Shown: positions 36,386 through 48,049, counted from the first letter of the stretch. The stretch is 64,000 nucleotides of DNA from DATJKD01 sp963834855 (GCA_963834855.1 CAWIDH010000014.1:1-64000); one strand, 5' to 3'. Notes: generated by a model from the letters alone, not told the origin. Translations and numbers: made by a program.

Positions 36386-36412
36386 GTATCAGCAAGGACC
36401 CAGGCGAGCCAA
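36386..36412 (-). promoter_or_regulatory. Candidate promoter for the riboswitch leader
   Basis: On the minus strand, TTGGCT (-35, 36412-36407) and an extended -10, TGCTGATAC (36394-36386), spaced 15 bases between the hexamers. It would start transcription near 36379, directly at the aptamer 5' end, which supports the placement. Confidence 0.45.
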
Positions 36413-36420
36413 GCGCAGAT

Positions 36421-36452
36421 CCGGGAAACGTGACGCGGCCGGCGTTTCCCGG
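36421..36452. promoter_or_regulatory. Perfect 10-bp inverted repeat upstream of the riboswitch promoter
   Basis: CCGGGAAACG and CGTTTCCCGG are separated by 12 bases and lie just upstream of the candidate promoter. No T-run follows, so an activator or repressor site is more likely than a terminator. In the rest of the 36123-36624 gap, a GAAGATG/CATCTTC stem at 36539-36559 may end the plsC transcript; no gene is supported there. Confidence 0.4.
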
Positions 36453-36624
36453 CATAGGCCTGTGATGCAGGCGCTGGACGGACCCGTTTTGTCAACCTGA
36501 CATTTCACGTCAGAATTTAAGACGCAGCTTGATGATACGAAGATGACTTGGGCATCTTCCAGCCGATTGAACAGAAACAATTGATTGGCCGCAGGAGGCG
36601 CGGCGAGTTCTCGGAACCGCGCGC

Positions 36625-37353
36625 TTATCCGGGCTGCCCACCCGGGCGCGCGACGATCTCCGCGACCGTCGCTTCGATCCAGCGCTGCGCCCGCTCGTTG
36701 ACTTGACGCGGATCGAGGCCGGTCGGATCGATGGGCGGCCCGATCACGACGCGGATGGTGCCGGGATACTTCATCAGCCCGCGCCTGCGCCAGAAGTAGC
36801 CGGAGTTGTGCGCGATCGGCACGACTGGCCGACCCGTTTCCGTGGCGAGGAGTGCACCGCTCAGGCCGTACTTGCGGGTTTCGCCGGGCGCCATGCGCGT
36901 GCCCTCCGGATAGATGAGCACTCCGAGGCCTCGAGCGAACCGGTCGCGACCCTGCGTCACGACCTGCTTTACCGCCGAGCCGCCTGCCGAGCGATCGATG
37001 GCGATCGGCCGGAAAGTGGCCACTGCCCAGCCTACGATCGGGATCCAGATGACCTCGCGCTTCACGATCCACGAGGCCGGCGGCACGATGAGCATCTGCG
37101 CGATCGTGTCCCAGGTGGAGGAGTGCTTCCACATGGAGATGAACGGCTCCTTCGGCAGGTGCTCGCGGCCCTCGACCGTGTAGTCGAGCCGGCAGAGGAC
37201 CTTGAGCATCGCGAACAGGCAGCGCGCCCAGGCGCGCGGAACTGCGTAGTGCGTGTGGATCGGAAGCCAGGCCGTCGCCAGTACGATCACGCCGAAGACG
37301 GCGGTCGTCACGAACAGCAGGATCGTAAAGACGAGCGAGCCCAGGAGCTGCAT
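36625..37353 (-). CDS. plsC: 1-acyl-sn-glycerol-3-phosphate acyltransferase
   Basis: 242 residues: N-terminal membrane helix, the catalytic HX4D motif in KHSSTWDT, and the phosphate-binding YPEGTRMAPGE and GRPVVPIAHNSG motifs. It acylates lysophosphatidate to phosphatidate at the inner membrane. Starts 7 bases after the glyS stop, so it is probably co-transcribed with glyQS, an arrangement known in related gammaproteobacteria. Confidence 0.93.
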   Translation of the reverse strand: MQLLGSLVFTILLFVTTAVFGVIVLATAWLPIHTHYAVPRAWARCLFAMLKVLCRLDYTVEGREHLPKEPFISMWKHSSTWDTIAQMLIVPPASWIVKREVIWIPIVGWAVATFRPIAIDRSAGGSAVKQVVTQGRDRFARGLGVLIYPEGTRMAPGETRKYGLSGALLATETGRPVVPIAHNSGYFWRRRGLMKYPGTIRVVIGPPIDPTGLDPRQVNERAQRWIEATVAEIVARPGGQPG

Positions 37354-37359
37354 GTGGTC

Positions 37360-39437
37360 CTAGCCCGGCAGGCGTGAGAGATCCGCCGCCTGCAGGAAGA
37401 GGGACTGGATCCGGTTGAGTAGCGCCAGGCGATTGCCGCGCAAGGCCGGGTCCTCGTCCATGACCATCACGCCGTCGAAGAAATCGTCGACCGCCTTGCG
37501 CAAGGCGGCGAGCAGGCGCAGGGCTCCGGTGTACTCGCGGGCCGCGAACATCGGCTCGACCTTGCGTGCGACCGCCAGCACCTGCTCGCCGAGGACCTGC
37601 TCGGCAGGATCCCGCAGGAGCTCGGGGTCGACCGTCTCGCCCGGCGCCGCGCCCGCCTTGCGCAGGATGTTCGCGATCCGCTTGTTGGCCGCGGCGAGTC
37701 CCGGTGCGTCCGGCAGCACGAGAAACTCGGCGAGCGCGCGGAGCCGTGCGTCGAAATCGAGCGGAGAGGCAGGTTGCGTCGCGAGCACTGCGTCGAACAT
37801 CTCTGTCGTCACGGCCGGTCCGACGCCGCCCTCGACGTAATAGGCGCGCAGCCGCTCGATGACGTAGTCGTAGACCTCCCGCGCACAGCCCTCCGGGGCG
37901 GGAAACGGAAGCGAGGCGAGTGCGCGGTCGATCAAGGACCTCAGGTCCAGGTCGAGCCGGCGCTCGATGCTGATGCGAAGCAATCCCAGTGCGGACCGGC
38001 GCAGCCCGAAGGGGTCACGCGTGCCGGTCGGACGCTGGCCGATCGCGAAGATGCCCGCGATGGTGTCGAGCTTGTCGGCGACGGCGAGCGCCATGCCCGC
38101 TCGGGTTTCGGGCAGCGCGTCCCCGGCGAACCGTGGCTGGTACTGCTCGCGGATCGCGTCGCAGACCTCGGTGGGTTCGCCGTCGTGCAGCGCGTAGTAC
38201 CGCCCCATGACACCCTGCAGCTCGGGAAACTCGCCCACCATCGAGGTGAGCAGGTCGCATTTTGCAAGCGCCGCTGCGCGGCCGGCGAGCGCCGGGTCCC
38301 CGCCGATCGCCGTCGCGATCGTCTCCGCGAGGAGGCGCACACGCTCGCTCTTGTCGTGCAGGCTGCCGAGCCTGGTCTGAAACGTCACGCGCTTCAGTTC
38401 CTCACGGCGTGACTCGAGCGGGCGCTTACGGTCTTCGGCGTAGAAGAACGCAGCATCCGCGAGCCGTGGCCGCACGACCCGCTCATTGCCGGCGATGACC
38501 TGTGCGGGATTCGCGCTTTCGATGTTTGCCACGGTGACGAACCCGGGCATCAGGCGTCCCTCGGCATCGCGCATCGGGAAGCAGCGCTGGTGATCCTGCA
38601 TGGCCGCGATCGGGACTTCCTCCGGGAGCTCGAGAAAACGCGTCTCGAACCGCCCGGCGAGTGCCACTGGCCACTCCACCAGCGCGGTGACCTCGTCGAG
38701 CAGGCCCTCGCCGATCACCGCCTGCCCGCCGACACCCTGGGCGGCCGCCGTGACGCGGCTGCGAATCGCATCGCGTCGCTGCTCGATGTCGACCAGCACC
38801 CGGCCACGTCGCTCGAGCGCGGCCACGTACGTCGCCGGGCTCGCGATCCGGAGCTCGCGCGGAGCCATGAACCGGTGGCCCCGGCTCATCCGGCCCGTTC
38901 GGACGCCCAGCAGTTCACCATCGACCACCTCGCTGCCGAGCAGCATCACGATCCAGTGCACCGGGCGGACGAATTCGGCGCCGCCTGCGCCCCAGCGCAT
39001 CCGCCGTGCGATCGGCAACGAGTCGAGCGCCGCTCTGACGATGTCGGGGAGCAATGTCGGTGTCGCCGCGCCGGCCTCGCTGGCGCGGTGGACGAGCCAG
39101 CTGCCCTTCGGTGTTTCGAGACGTCCAAGCGCGCCGACTTCGACGCCGCAGCTGCGCGCGAAGGCGAGCGCCGCCTGCGTTGGCGCACCCTGCGGGTCGA
39201 AGGCTGCCCCGACGGGCGGACCGCGTTTCTCGATCTTGCGGTCCGGTTGCTGCGCGGCCAGGCGCCGCACGCGCACGGCCAGCCTGCGCGGGGTTGCGAA
39301 CCGCTCGACCGCGCCGTGCGCGAGACTGGCATCCGCGAGCCCGCGTCCGATCCCGGCCGCGAACGCATCAGCCAGCGCAAGCAGCGACTTCGGCGGCAGC
39401 TCCTCGGTGCCGATCTCGACGAGGAAGTCCCGGCGAC

Positions 39438-39441
<4 letters not shown>
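37360..39441 (-). CDS. glyS: Glycyl-tRNA synthetase beta subunit
   Basis: 693 residues from a GTG at 39441 (MSRRDFLVEIGTEELPPKSL), overlapping the glyQ stop by four bases (GTGA). Typical blocks include MQDHQRCFPMRDAEG, FQTRLGSLHDKSERV and DPFGLRRSALGLLRI, with a C-terminal anticodon-binding helical domain. It forms the alpha2-beta2 glycyl-tRNA synthetase with GlyQ. The longer open frame upstream is glyQ in another frame. Confidence 0.97.
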
Positions 39442-40409
<968 letters not shown>

Positions 40410-40587
40410 CGGCTTCGGCAGGCGCGTGAGGGCGGCAGAGTATAGCGGAGCGTGCCTGACGCTCCGGAGGCGAGGGCCACGCGTGGCGACGAACGGTCGC
40501 GGCCATGCACGGTAGCTCTCGGCGGTGCGGTGGCGCTGATCGGCGGTCGGACGGTGCTGCACCAGAAGGGCGCATTCACCCCGCGTG

Positions 40588-40604
40588 CGCACCATCCTAG
40601 TGCT
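40588..40604 (+). promoter_or_regulatory. Candidate NtrC-binding enhancer of glnA
   Basis: CGCACCATCCTAGTGCT fits the NtrC palindrome TGCACCA-N3-TGGTGCA with three or four mismatches. It lies about 80 bases upstream of the sigma-54 -24 element, a normal enhancer distance. In the 370-base glyQ-glnA gap I see nothing else of note. Confidence 0.5.
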
Positions 40605-40668
40605 GATAAGTTGATGCAAAGCCCCTCGAGCCGCGATTCGTCAGCGATCGTGCGTCATGAGAGTGCGC

Positions 40669-40684
40669 TGGCACGGTTTCTGCA
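40669..40684 (+). promoter_or_regulatory. Sigma-54 promoter of glnA
   Basis: TGGCACGGTTTCTGCA has the invariant GG (40670-40671) and GC (40682-40683) with exactly ten bases between them, as required for RpoN. It is about 95 bases before the glnA start; ntrB and ntrC lie downstream. Confidence 0.75.
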
Positions 40685-40779
40685 TTATCCTCGCGCAATC
40701 CCTGACCGACCGGCCCGACCGCCGACAGCGGCCGTCGGCCACCCGTTTGGTTGCGCAAGAATTCTTTCGAGGAGCCCTC

Positions 40780-42192
40780 ATGACGACCGCTGCCGATGTG
40801 CTCAAGCTGATCAAGGACAAGGAAGTCAAGTTCGTCGACCTGCGCTTCACCGATACCAAGGGCAAGGAACAGCACGTCACCGTGCCGACGCGCATGGTCG
40901 ACGAGACCTTCTTCGAGGACGGCAAGGGCTTCGACGGTTCCTCGATTGCCGGCTGGAAGGGCATCCAGGAGTCCGACATGATCCTGATGCCGGACCCGGC
41001 CACCGCGGTCATCGACCCGTTCTACGAGGAGACGACGCTCGATCTGCGGTGCGACGTCATCGAGCCCTCGAACATGCAGGGCTATGAGCGCGACCCGCGC
41101 TCGCTCGCGAAGCGCGCCGAGGCATACCTCAAGTCCACCGGCATCGCGGACAGCGCGCTCTTCGGACCGGAGAACGAGTTCTTCATCTTCGACAGCATGC
41201 GCCACGGCAACTCGATGCAGGGCGCGTTCTACGAAGTCGATTCCGTGCAGGGCGCCTGGAACTCCGGCCGCAGCGTCGACGGCGGCAACCTGGGCCACCG
41301 GCCGGGCGTCAAGGGCGGGTACTTCCCGGTGCCCCCGGTCGATGCCTTCCAGGACCTGCGCAGCGCGATGTGCGACGCGATGGAGGAGCTGGGTCTCAAG
41401 GTCGAGGTGCATCATCACGAGGTGGCGACCGCCGGCCAGGGCGAGATCAACGTCGCGGCGAACACGCTCACCAACAAGGCCGACGAGGTTCAGATCCTCA
41501 AGTACGCGATCCACAACGTTGCCGCGAGCTACGGCAAGACGGCCACCTTCATGCCGAAGCCGCTGGTCGGCGACAACGGCAACGGCATGCACGTGAACCA
41601 GTCGCTGTCGAAGGACGGCAAGAACCTGTTCGGTGGTGACAAGTACGGCGGGCTCTCCGAGCTCGCGCTGTTCTACATCGGCGGCATCATCAAGCACGCC
41701 AAGGCGCTCAACGCGCTCTGCAACGCGAGCACCAACAGCTACAAGCGCCTGGTGCCGGGCTTCGAGGCGCCGGTGATGCTCGCCTACTCGGCGCGCAACC
41801 GCTCTGCCTCGATCCGGATCCCGCACGTGATGAATCCGAAGGCGCGGCGCATCGAGGTGCGATTCCCGGACTCGACGGCCAACCCTTACCTGTGTTTCTC
41901 CGCGATGGTGATGGCCGGCCTCGATGGCATCAGGAACAAGATCCATCCGGGCGATCCGGCCGACAAGGACCTGTACGACCTGGAGCCGGAGGAGGCGAAA
42001 AACATCCCGACCGTCTGCCATTCGCTCGACATGGCGCTCGACGCGCTCGACCGGGACCGCGGCTTCCTGAAGGAGGGTGGCGTGTTCACCGACAGCGTGA
42101 TCGACGCCTACATCGGGCTCAAGATGCAGGAAGTGACGCGTCTGCGGATGTCGACGCATCCCGTCGAGTTCGAGCTGTACTACAGCGTCTGA
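40780..42192 (+). CDS. glnA: Glutamine synthetase type I
   Basis: 470 residues from the ATG at 40780 with GGAG eight bases upstream. GSI signatures DGKGFDGSSIAGW, FGPENEFFIFD, NGNGMHVNQS and FEAPVMLAYSARNRSASIRI are intact. The adenylylation tyrosine lies in KDLYDLEPEEAKNI, so activity should be controlled by GlnE. It condenses glutamate and ammonia. Sigma-54 promoter and an NtrC-type site upstream, ntrBC downstream. Confidence 0.98.
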   Translation: MTTAADVLKLIKDKEVKFVDLRFTDTKGKEQHVTVPTRMVDETFFEDGKGFDGSSIAGWKGIQESDMILMPDPATAVIDPFYEETTLDLRCDVIEPSNMQGYERDPRSLAKRAEAYLKSTGIADSALFGPENEFFIFDSMRHGNSMQGAFYEVDSVQGAWNSGRSVDGGNLGHRPGVKGGYFPVPPVDAFQDLRSAMCDAMEELGLKVEVHHHEVATAGQGEINVAANTLTNKADEVQILKYAIHNVAASYGKTATFMPKPLVGDNGNGMHVNQSLSKDGKNLFGGDKYGGLSELALFYIGGIIKHAKALNALCNASTNSYKRLVPGFEAPVMLAYSARNRSASIRIPHVMNPKARRIEVRFPDSTANPYLCFSAMVMAGLDGIRNKIHPGDPADKDLYDLEPEEAKNIPTVCHSLDMALDALDRDRGFLKEGGVFTDSVIDAYIGLKMQEVTRLRMSTHPVEFELYYSV

Positions 42193-42227
42193 TGCCCGGG
42201 CGCGCGACCGGGAGCAGGCACGGCGCC

Positions 42228-42243
42228 GCGGGGCCGTCCCCGC
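42228..42243 (+). terminator. Weak hairpin after glnA
   Basis: GCGGGG-CCGT-CCCCGC forms a six-pair stem 36 bases past the glnA stop. There is no T-run, so it may only attenuate. A 14-base palindrome, GTCATGCGCATGAC, follows at 42245-42258. Confidence 0.3.
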
Positions 42244-42322
42244 AGTCATGCGCATGACGTACTTCCCGAATCGCAGGACGTGACTTTGTCAGTGTGTACC
42301 GCGGGAGCTATCCTCCGCCGCC

Positions 42323-42931
42323 ATGAGTACTCGAATCCTGGCGCTCGGGTGCCTGCTGGCCGTCCTGGCGGGAGCATCCCACGGCGCGACGCACGAGGTG
42401 TGGGTCTGGGTGGACGCGCAGGGCGTCACGCACTATTCCGACCGTCCCGTGCCGGGTGCGAAGCGCACGTCGATTACGAGCCCGTCACCATCCGCCGATG
42501 CCCCGACGGTCACGGAGACGTCGCCGCCGACAACGAGCACCGCTCGCCGCCCGTCAAAGCCAGCGGCCGTGAATTACAGCCTGCTCGAGATCTTCCAGCC
42601 GGAGAATGGCGAATCGTTCTTCGGCGCCGACACCGTCGTGAACGTGCGGATGCGGTCCGAACCCGACCTGGCGGCGGGGGATGTGTCGCAGCTGTACCTG
42701 GACGGGAACCAGGTGGAAGGCCGGGGCCTCGAGTATTCGCTCACCGGCCTCGAGCGGGGCGCGCACTCGATGATCGCCCGGATCGTCGATGCGCAGGGCA
42801 ACGAGAAGATCCGCAGCGAGCCGCGCGTTTTCCACATCCGACAGGCGACCGTGACCCCCACGCAGAACGTCGGTCCGAACCTGCGCCCGCCGCCGCCGCA
42901 GCCGCGGCCGCAGCCGCGACCCGGCACCTGA
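42323..42931 (+). CDS. DUF4124 domain protein, exported
   Basis: 202 residues: signal peptide (ILALGCLLAVLAGASHGA), DUF4124 motif VWVWVDAQGVTHYSDRPVPG, a Ser/Thr/Pro linker, a beta-rich second domain (LLEIFQPENGESFFG to PRVFHIRQ) and a proline-rich tail. DUF4124 proteins are periplasmic or outer-membrane-associated and of unknown function; one between glnA and ntrB is common in Xanthomonad- and Pseudomonas-like genomes. Confidence 0.82.
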   Translation: MSTRILALGCLLAVLAGASHGATHEVWVWVDAQGVTHYSDRPVPGAKRTSITSPSPSADAPTVTETSPPTTSTARRPSKPAAVNYSLLEIFQPENGESFFGADTVVNVRMRSEPDLAAGDVSQLYLDGNQVEGRGLEYSLTGLERGAHSMIARIVDAQGNEKIRSEPRVFHIRQATVTPTQNVGPNLRPPPPQPRPQPRPGT

Positions 42932-42965
42932 CCCCCGCCGGTCGCCACCGGCGCTCCGCTCCGGA

Positions 42966-44070
42966 GTGACCGTGGCTGCCGAACCACGCAGCTTCACACG
43001 GGCCGGAGAGCCCGAGCTCACCCAGATCCTCGACGGTCTGGCGACTTGCGTGCTGTGGCTCGCCGGCGACGGCACGGTTCTGCACCTGAACGAACCCGCC
43101 GAGGGCCTGTTCGCCGTCAGCCGCAATACGGCGGGCGGACGCGCGCTCCGCGAGCTGCTGCGCAACAACGCGGAGCTCGAGCAGCTCATCCTGCGCGCGC
43201 GTGCCGCCGCGGCGCCGCATTCGCGACGTGAAGTGCCGTTCGCGACCAGTCCCGGCTCGCCGCAACGCGTCGTGGACGTGACGGTCAGCCCCTTCGACCA
43301 GCCCGGCCGGCCAGGTGGCGTGCTGGTCGAGATCACGGACGTGACGCAGCACCAGCGCATCCTGCGCGAGAACGCGCTGCTGACGCAGCTGGGTGGCAGC
43401 CGCGCGATGGTCCGGCAACTGGCGCACGAAATCCGCAATCCGCTCGGCGGCCTGCGCGGTGCCGCACAGCTGCTCGAGCGCGAGCTCAAGGACCGTACGC
43501 TGCACGAATACACCTCGGTCATCATCGCCGAGGCGGATCGGCTTGCCGGGCTCGTCGATGCGCTGCTCGGGCCGGGCCAGCAGCCCTGCAAGGAGCCGGT
43601 CAACATCCACGAGCTCGTGCAGCACGTCGGGCACCTGCTCGCGGCCGAGGCGCCGAACGCCGTGCGGATCGAGCGGGACTACGATCCGAGCCTGCCGCGG
43701 CTGCGGCTCGACCGCAACCTGGTCATCCAGGCCCTGCTCAATCTCGGTCGCAATGCCGTGCAGGCGGTGGGCCCGAAGGGATGCATCGTGCTGCGCACGC
43801 GCGCGCTCACCAATGCCAGCATCGGCAGCCGGCAGTTTCGCGTCGTGGCCAGCGTGCAGGTCGAGGACGACGGGCCGGGCGTGCCGGCCGAGCTCAAGGA
43901 CACGATCTTCTATCCGCTCGTCACGGGGCGCGCCGGCGGATCGGGCCTCGGGCTCGCCGTCGCCCAGGACCTCGTCGGCCGGCACGACGGCCTGATCGAG
44001 TTCGAGAGCCGGCCCGGACGCACCGTCTTCACGATCCTCCTGCCGTTCGACCACCATGAGCTCGCCAGGG

Positions 44071-44078
<8 letters not shown>
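42966..44078 (+). CDS. ntrB: Nitrogen regulation sensor kinase NtrB (GlnL)
   Basis: 370 residues. PAS-like N-terminal domain (ILDGLATCVLWLAGDGTVLHL), H-box VRQLAHEIRNPLGGLRGAAQ with the autophosphorylated His, N-box NLGRNAVQA, and ATP-binding VEDDGPGVP and GSGLGLAVAQD. No membrane segment, as for cytoplasmic NtrB, which is gated by PII. A GTG at 42966 (or the one at 42972) is preceded by GGAG. Overlaps ntrC. Confidence 0.95.
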
Positions 44079-45462
<1,384 letters not shown>

Positions 45463-45468
45463 ATCGTT

Positions 45469-46425
45469 TCAGCAGTAGTTCGCCTCGATCTTCCTCTTCG
45501 GCTTTTCGATCTGACCCACGAGCTCGGCGACCGATCGCAGCTTGCCGGCCGCCAGGTATTCCGCGATACCGGAATTGATCTTCCCGCAGACCAGCGGATC
45601 GTAGAAGAGCGCGGTGCCGACTCCGATGGTCACGGCGCCGGCGATGATGAACTCGAGCGCATCCTGGGCGCTCGCGATCCCGCCTTGCCCGATGATCGGG
45701 ACGCCGTGCGGCTGCGCGACCTCGGCGACCTGCATGACCTTGAGCAGCGCGATCGGCTTGATTGCCGGGCCGGACAGGCCGCCCTGGACGTTGCCGATCA
45801 CCGGACGCCGTGCCGTCACGTCGATGGCCATGCCCATGATGGTGTTGATCACCGCAAGGGCGTCGCTGCCGGCCTCGATGCAGCGGCGGGCATTCTCGCG
45901 GATGTCGGTCTGGTTGGGCGAGAGCTTGGTGATGAGGGGCTTCTTCGTGACCTTGCGGCAGGCCTCGACCACGCGCGCCGACATCTCCGGGTAGTTGCCG
46001 AACTGCACGCCGCCTTCCTTGATGTTCGGGCAGGAGATGTTGATCTCGATCGCGTCGATCGGAGAATCGTCGAACCGGCGCGTCACCTCGACGTAATCCT
46101 CGATCGTCGAGCCGCAGACGTTGGCGATGAATCGCGTCTCGGAGAAGTCGAGCGTCGGCAGGATCTTCCGCACGACATGGTCGACGCCCGGATTCTGCAG
46201 GCCGATCGCATTCAGCATGCCCATCGGCGTCTCGTAGACGCGGTGCGGCGGGTTGCCGAGCCGCGGTTCGCGCGTCGTGCCCTTGAGCACGATGGCGCCG
46301 ACCGCCGCGTTGGAAAAACCCTCGATCCGCGTGTACTCCTCCCCGAAGCCGACGCAGCCCGACAGCAGCACGATGGGCGAGGTGAGCTGGAGGCCGCAGA
46401 AGTCGACGGCGAGGGAGGGCGACAT
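45469..46425 (-). CDS. pyrD: Dihydroorotate dehydrogenase, class 1B type
   Basis: 318 residues. FMN site and catalytic cysteine motif in EINISCPNIKEGG, plus KLSPNQTDI, VINTIMGMAIDV and GQGGIASAQDALEFI. The Cys base and sequence place it in class 1B, which normally pairs with the FAD/iron-sulfur subunit PyrK for NAD+ reduction; no pyrK is in the window. Most gammaproteobacteria use membrane class 2 PyrD instead. The ATG touches a palindromic repeat, and no ribosome-binding site is visible. Confidence 0.9.
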   Translation of the reverse strand: MSPSLAVDFCGLQLTSPIVLLSGCVGFGEEYTRIEGFSNAAVGAIVLKGTTREPRLGNPPHRVYETPMGMLNAIGLQNPGVDHVVRKILPTLDFSETRFIANVCGSTIEDYVEVTRRFDDSPIDAIEINISCPNIKEGGVQFGNYPEMSARVVEACRKVTKKPLITKLSPNQTDIRENARRCIEAGSDALAVINTIMGMAIDVTARRPVIGNVQGGLSGPAIKPIALLKVMQVAEVAQPHGVPIIGQGGIASAQDALEFIIAGAVTIGVGTALFYDPLVCGKINSGIAEYLAAGKLRSVAELVGQIEKPKRKIEANYC

Positions 46426-46509
46426 GGGCTATGGGCTATAGGCTGCAGGCTGTAGCCAGAGAAAGAGCGTCGGTTCTGATCTCCAGCCTATAGCCTCCAG
46501 CCCATGGCC
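46424..46509. repeat. Palindromic repeat, family 3 (GGGCTATAGGCTG type)
   Basis: Arms 46424-46455 and 46481-46509 share ATGGGCT-N3-GGCTATAGGCTG in inverted orientation around a 25-base loop. The element fills the gap between the CBS gene stop and the pyrD start, taking in the pyrD ATG. Confidence 0.75.
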
Positions 46510-46511
46510 TC

Positions 46512-46940
46512 TCATCCTGATATGAACCGCTCGAGCTGCTGAATCGTGTCCTTCTGCTCCTCGATCACGGCGCGGACGCAATCGCCGATCGAGATCATGC
46601 CCACCATGCGGTCACCGTCGACAACCGGAAGATGACGGATGCGCCGTTCGGTCATGATCTCCATGCAGTGCTGCACGGTGTCGTCGAGCACCACCGTGAT
46701 CGCGGGCGCGCTCATGATCTGCCACACGGGTGTCTCCGCCGACGACCGACCGAGCAGGATGACCTTGCGCGCGTAGTCGCGCTCCGAAACGATGCCGGCC
46801 AGCTCCCCGCCGCGCAGCACCGGGAGGGCGCCGACATGCCGGTCCGCCATGATCTGGATGGCCTCGAGCACGGGCTCCTCGGCGTCGATGGTCCAGACGT
46901 CGTGACCCTTGCCGGCCAGCAGGTGCCTCACGCGCAGCAT
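46512..46940 (-). CDS. CBS-pair domain protein
   Basis: 142 residues made of two CBS motifs (MADRHVGALPVLRGGELAGIVSERDYARK and the matching ERRIRHLPVVDGDRMVGMISIGD). Such stand-alone pairs bind adenosine nucleotides and are thought to sense energy state; the partner is unknown. Upstream of pyrD on the same strand, separated by a repeat. Confidence 0.9.
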   Translation of the reverse strand: MLRVRHLLAGKGHDVWTIDAEEPVLEAIQIMADRHVGALPVLRGGELAGIVSERDYARKVILLGRSSAETPVWQIMSAPAITVVLDDTVQHCMEIMTERRIRHLPVVDGDRMVGMISIGDCVRAVIEEQKDTIQQLERFISG

Positions 46941-47006
46941 TCGACTTCCCCGGTTGTGTGAACTCGCCGCCTCGATTCTAAGCCAGCGCCGCCACCACGG
47001 GGCGGG

Positions 47007-48023
47007 TCAACGAGCCTCGGACTTTACGGAACGCCGCATCAAGGCGGCCACGGCGTCCCTGGGCGGAGCGTCCTCGTACAGGACCGCGTACAGCTGCTCG
47101 GTGATCGGCATCTCCACCGCGGCGCGGCGGGCCACGTCGCGCACCGCGCGGGCGGCCAGCACCCCTTCGACGACCTGTCCGATGGCGCCCTGCGCGTCCT
47201 CCCGCGACCGTCCCGAGGCCAGCATCAGGCCGAAGCGTCGATTGCGCGATTGATCGTCCGTGCAGGTCAGGACGAGATCGCCGAGCCCGGCCAGGCCCAT
47301 GAAGGTGTCCTTCTCCGCGCCTAGCGCCACTCCGAGCCGCATCATCTCGGCCAGGCCGCGCGTGATCAGGGCAACGCGTGTGTTGGCGCCGAAGCCGAGC
47401 CCGTCGGAGATGCCGGCTCCGATGGCGAGCACGTTCTTGGTCGCGCCGCCCACCTCCACCCCGATCATGTCGCTGGAGGTGTACGCGCGGAAATTCGGGC
47501 CCGAGAGACCCTGCGCGAGCGACAGGGCGTAGGCGGCGTCGCGCGAGGCTACCGTCATCGCCGTCGGCAGGCCGGCGCCCACCTCGCGCGCGAAGGTCGG
47601 CCCCGACAGAACCGCGGTCGGCACCGACTCGCCGAGGACCTCGGCCGCCACCTGGTGAGGGAGGCGCCCGGTGGCAACTTCGAACCCCTTGGTAGCCCAG
47701 GCGACGCGCGTCGCGCCGCCCATCAGCGGCTTGAGCTCCGTCATGACCTGGCGAAAACCATGGCTCGGAACCGCGATCAGCAGCTCGTCGGCCCGACCCA
47801 CCGCACGGGTCAGGACCGCTTCCACTGCGAGACGGTCCGGGAACGGCGCGTCCGGCAGATAGCGCCGGTTGCTGCGTGCAGCGGCCATGTCGGCAAGCGC
47901 GACCGGATCGCGTCCCCACAGCACCGTCGGATGGCCGGTCCGGGCCAGGTGTATGGCGAGCGCCGTGCCCCAGGAGCCCGCGCCGATCACGGCGATCGCC
48001 CGCCGCTCGCGTTCGGTGGCCAT
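47007..48023 (-). CDS. gpsA: NAD(P)-dependent glycerol-3-phosphate dehydrogenase
   Basis: 338 residues from the ATG at 48023. Rossmann motif VIGAGSWGTALAIHLA, and GATKNVLAIGAGISDGLGFGANTR and LAGLGDLVLTCT are GpsA signatures. It makes sn-glycerol-3-phosphate for phospholipids. Runs with secB, grxC and the rhodanese gene in the order seen in E. coli (yibN-grxC-secB-gpsA). A TTG at 48038 would extend it by five residues. Confidence 0.96.
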   Translation of the reverse strand: MATERERRAIAVIGAGSWGTALAIHLARTGHPTVLWGRDPVALADMAAARSNRRYLPDAPFPDRLAVEAVLTRAVGRADELLIAVPSHGFRQVMTELKPLMGGATRVAWATKGFEVATGRLPHQVAAEVLGESVPTAVLSGPTFAREVGAGLPTAMTVASRDAAYALSLAQGLSGPNFRAYTSSDMIGVEVGGATKNVLAIGAGISDGLGFGANTRVALITRGLAEMMRLGVALGAEKDTFMGLAGLGDLVLTCTDDQSRNRRFGLMLASGRSREDAQGAIGQVVEGVLAARAVRDVARRAAVEMPITEQLYAVLYEDAPPRDAVAALMRRSVKSEAR

Positions 48024-48049
48024 GTGCGCGGCCGCCAAGGCCCGTGAGC

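Noticed and set aside
36123..36500. 125-codon plus-strand open frame in the plsC to Ig-repeat gap
   Set aside because: Overlaps the riboswitch and its promoter, no ribosome-binding site or family.
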